This document shows, piece after piece, positions 63,057 to 64,000 of a stretch of 64,000 nt of DNA. A program made the position numbers and the translations under genes. Position 1 is the stretch's first letter. Every line of letters begins with the position of its first letter. Source of the stretch: M3007 sp965249785. Lineage in GTDB: Bacteria; Bacteroidota; Bacteroidia; Chitinophagales; Saprospiraceae. The notes under the pieces are model-generated. The model did not search any database, had not been told where the DNA came from, and worked only from the letters and a program-made list of their open reading frames with translations. The DNA lies in contig CBDFMU010000043.1 in assembly GCA_965249785.1 (NCBI GenBank), positions 62,001 to 126,000 of the forward strand, read 5' to 3'.

Positions 63057-63689
63057 ATGGGCCTTACCCTTCATTATCAAGGACGTATCAGAGATTTGGC
63101 GCGCGTTCCCGCACTCGTGGACGAAGTAGCCGACATCTGTCAGTCGCTTCATTGGCCTTATCATTTGCATGATGAGGTGGAAACTGTTCCCGCCAAAACT
63201 GCGCCTCTGGAACCGGGCGCAGGCGACCCCAAAGAAATATGGCTACGGGGTATTCTCTTTATGCCGCCCGATTGCGAAACGGCTATACTGGTCTTCGGCA
63301 ATTCCGGGCGACTGCTCAATTTGCTCTGGCTGGAATTTGCTGATGAGGAGCGCGACTATCCGTCGGAATATGTCTACATGCTGCATACCAAAACCCAGCG
63401 TGCTGGCGAGGATACGCATGTGGCACTGGTCACGTTACTTAAATATTTGGAAAAGAAATACGATCTCGAACTGGAAGTCCACGATGAAGGCAATTATTGG
63501 GAAACGCTCGACCGCACCTTGTTGAACGAACGCTTCGAGCAGTATGATTCGATGATTGCATCGGTCGCGACGGCCTTGCGCAATGACCGGGGACCGGGAC
63601 CGCGCGATGGCAGTGCGGATTCGATTGCGGACTGGGTAGAGCGGGTGTTGCGAGAGCGAATGGGAGGTGAGGAGCGCGAGGACAATTGA
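63057..63689 (+). CDS. Conserved protein of unknown function
   Basis: A 210-residue cytoplasmic protein, acidic overall. It starts MGLTLHYQGRIRDLARVPALVDEVADI, and its core includes WLRGILFMPPDCETAILVFG, LWLEFADEERDYPSEYVYMLHTKTQ and YLEKKYDLELEVHDEGNYWET. Its tail (about 175-210) is charged. I do not recognise a family. It is divergent from the preceding unknown gene, with 74 bp between the starts, and could share a bidirectional promoter. Confidence 0.7.
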   Translation: MGLTLHYQGRIRDLARVPALVDEVADICQSLHWPYHLHDEVETVPAKTAPLEPGAGDPKEIWLRGILFMPPDCETAILVFGNSGRLLNLLWLEFADEERDYPSEYVYMLHTKTQRAGEDTHVALVTLLKYLEKKYDLELEVHDEGNYWETLDRTLLNERFEQYDSMIASVATALRNDRGPGPRDGSADSIADWVERVLRERMGGEEREDN

Positions 63690-63771
63690 GAGGTTGGCTT
63701 TCAGCACGCTCTTTAAATTGTTATGTTTTGTTTTAAATTTGCCGAACGTACAATCTAATTTCCAAAGCCCA

Positions 63772-64000
63772 ATGTTTTCTATGAAAACTGCTAACTACAC
63801 CCAATATGAGGAATATGGAGCAGCGGGCTTTGTTAAAGTAGTTTTCTATGAAGAGTCTGAGGGATATTTGGTCATTCACCCGGAGCATGGCCAAAATGAA
63901 TGGGAAGAGAACAGACGCATTGGCAGGCTCTTGGCGGAATCAGGTGATACGGTAGTATTACTGCCAAATCAACCTGACAAAAACTCTTGCGATGCGTTGC
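63772..64000 (+). CDS. 5' part of a small protein, possibly toxin-like
   Basis: The frame starts at ATG 63772 (or 63781) and runs off the window after 76 residues. It contains GAAGFVKVVFYEESEGYLVI, HPEHGQNEWEENRRIGRLLA and GDTVVLLPNQPDKNSCDAL. The order resembles small nuclease toxins of the BECR/CdiA-CT kind (a His, then E-N-x-x-x-I-x-x-L-L-A, then G-D-x-V-x-L-L, then a P/S-D-A segment). That match is from memory of the motif style and the catalytic end is missing, so it is tentative. It begins 82 nt after the previous gene. Confidence 0.5.
   Translation, partial: MFSMKTANYTQYEEYGAAGFVKVVFYEESEGYLVIHPEHGQNEWEENRRIGRLLAESGDTVVLLPNQPDKNSCDAL

Overview
The window looks like a chromosomal segment of a Bacteroidota bacterium, most likely of the Saprospiraceae type (lineage is an inference). 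The signs are several secreted proteins ending in type IX secretion (T9SS) type A sorting domains, a fused murF-alr gene, a DPP-IV-like S9 peptidase, few Shine-Dalgarno sequences, and promoters of the Bacteroidota form TTG-N19-21-TAnnTTTG. Most genes are housekeeping or envelope functions; I see no rRNA, IS transposase, CRISPR array or prophage.

Layout. 0-7.3 kb: tail of a repeat-bearing T9SS protein, acyltransferase, HlyD-like adaptor, OsmC, PhoH, SAM hydrolase and a Gfo/Idh oxidoreductase. 7.3-12.7 kb: an unusual ileS locus. An Ile-rich leader peptide and a terminator/antiterminator (a probable isoleucine attenuator) precede a DUF1016 (YhcG-like) nuclease gene, followed 18 nt later by ileS. 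IleS itself carries a ~265-residue in-frame insertion: a DUF559 (Vsr-like) nuclease domain bracketed by two ~180-bp palindromic repeats that are translated. 12.8-16.8 kb: transglutaminase-like, alpha/beta hydrolase, thioredoxin/MsrA-like and a basic secreted protein. 17.2-21.1 kb: tandem DUF4331 paralogues. 21.5-32.6 kb: OmpA-like lipoprotein, S9 and M1 peptidases, MFS transporter, and a T9SS M43 metalloprotease. 32.8-41.6 kb: two related small secreted proteins, PhoD-like phosphatase, gpsA, and a 1478-residue beta-propeller/TPR protein. 41.7-47 kb: HD-PycTM fusion, polyprenol-phosphate glycosyltransferase, DUF1501 protein, class III cyclase. 47.3-54.7 kb: DUF1015, TrpF-like, TolC, a possible peptide precursor, PnuC, CdsA, esterase, MarR. 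54.7-64 kb: YdcF, GNAT, an arsR-arsM operon with a broken arsM, a CAU tRNA, murF-alr, a frameshifted tsaE, alanine dehydrogenase, two conserved unknowns and a partial possible toxin.

Dispersed repeats are a second theme. A ~105-bp nested palindrome family lies in intergenic regions near 35.7, 37.0 and 43.8 kb, with a shorter relative at 4.1 kb. CTCAACN-periodic tracts and TTCATC-type tracts also recur, and one of the latter appears to be translated inside MurF.

Single-base indels disturb tsaE, arsM and one outer-membrane protein. They may be residual assembly errors or real decay, and the raw reads should decide.
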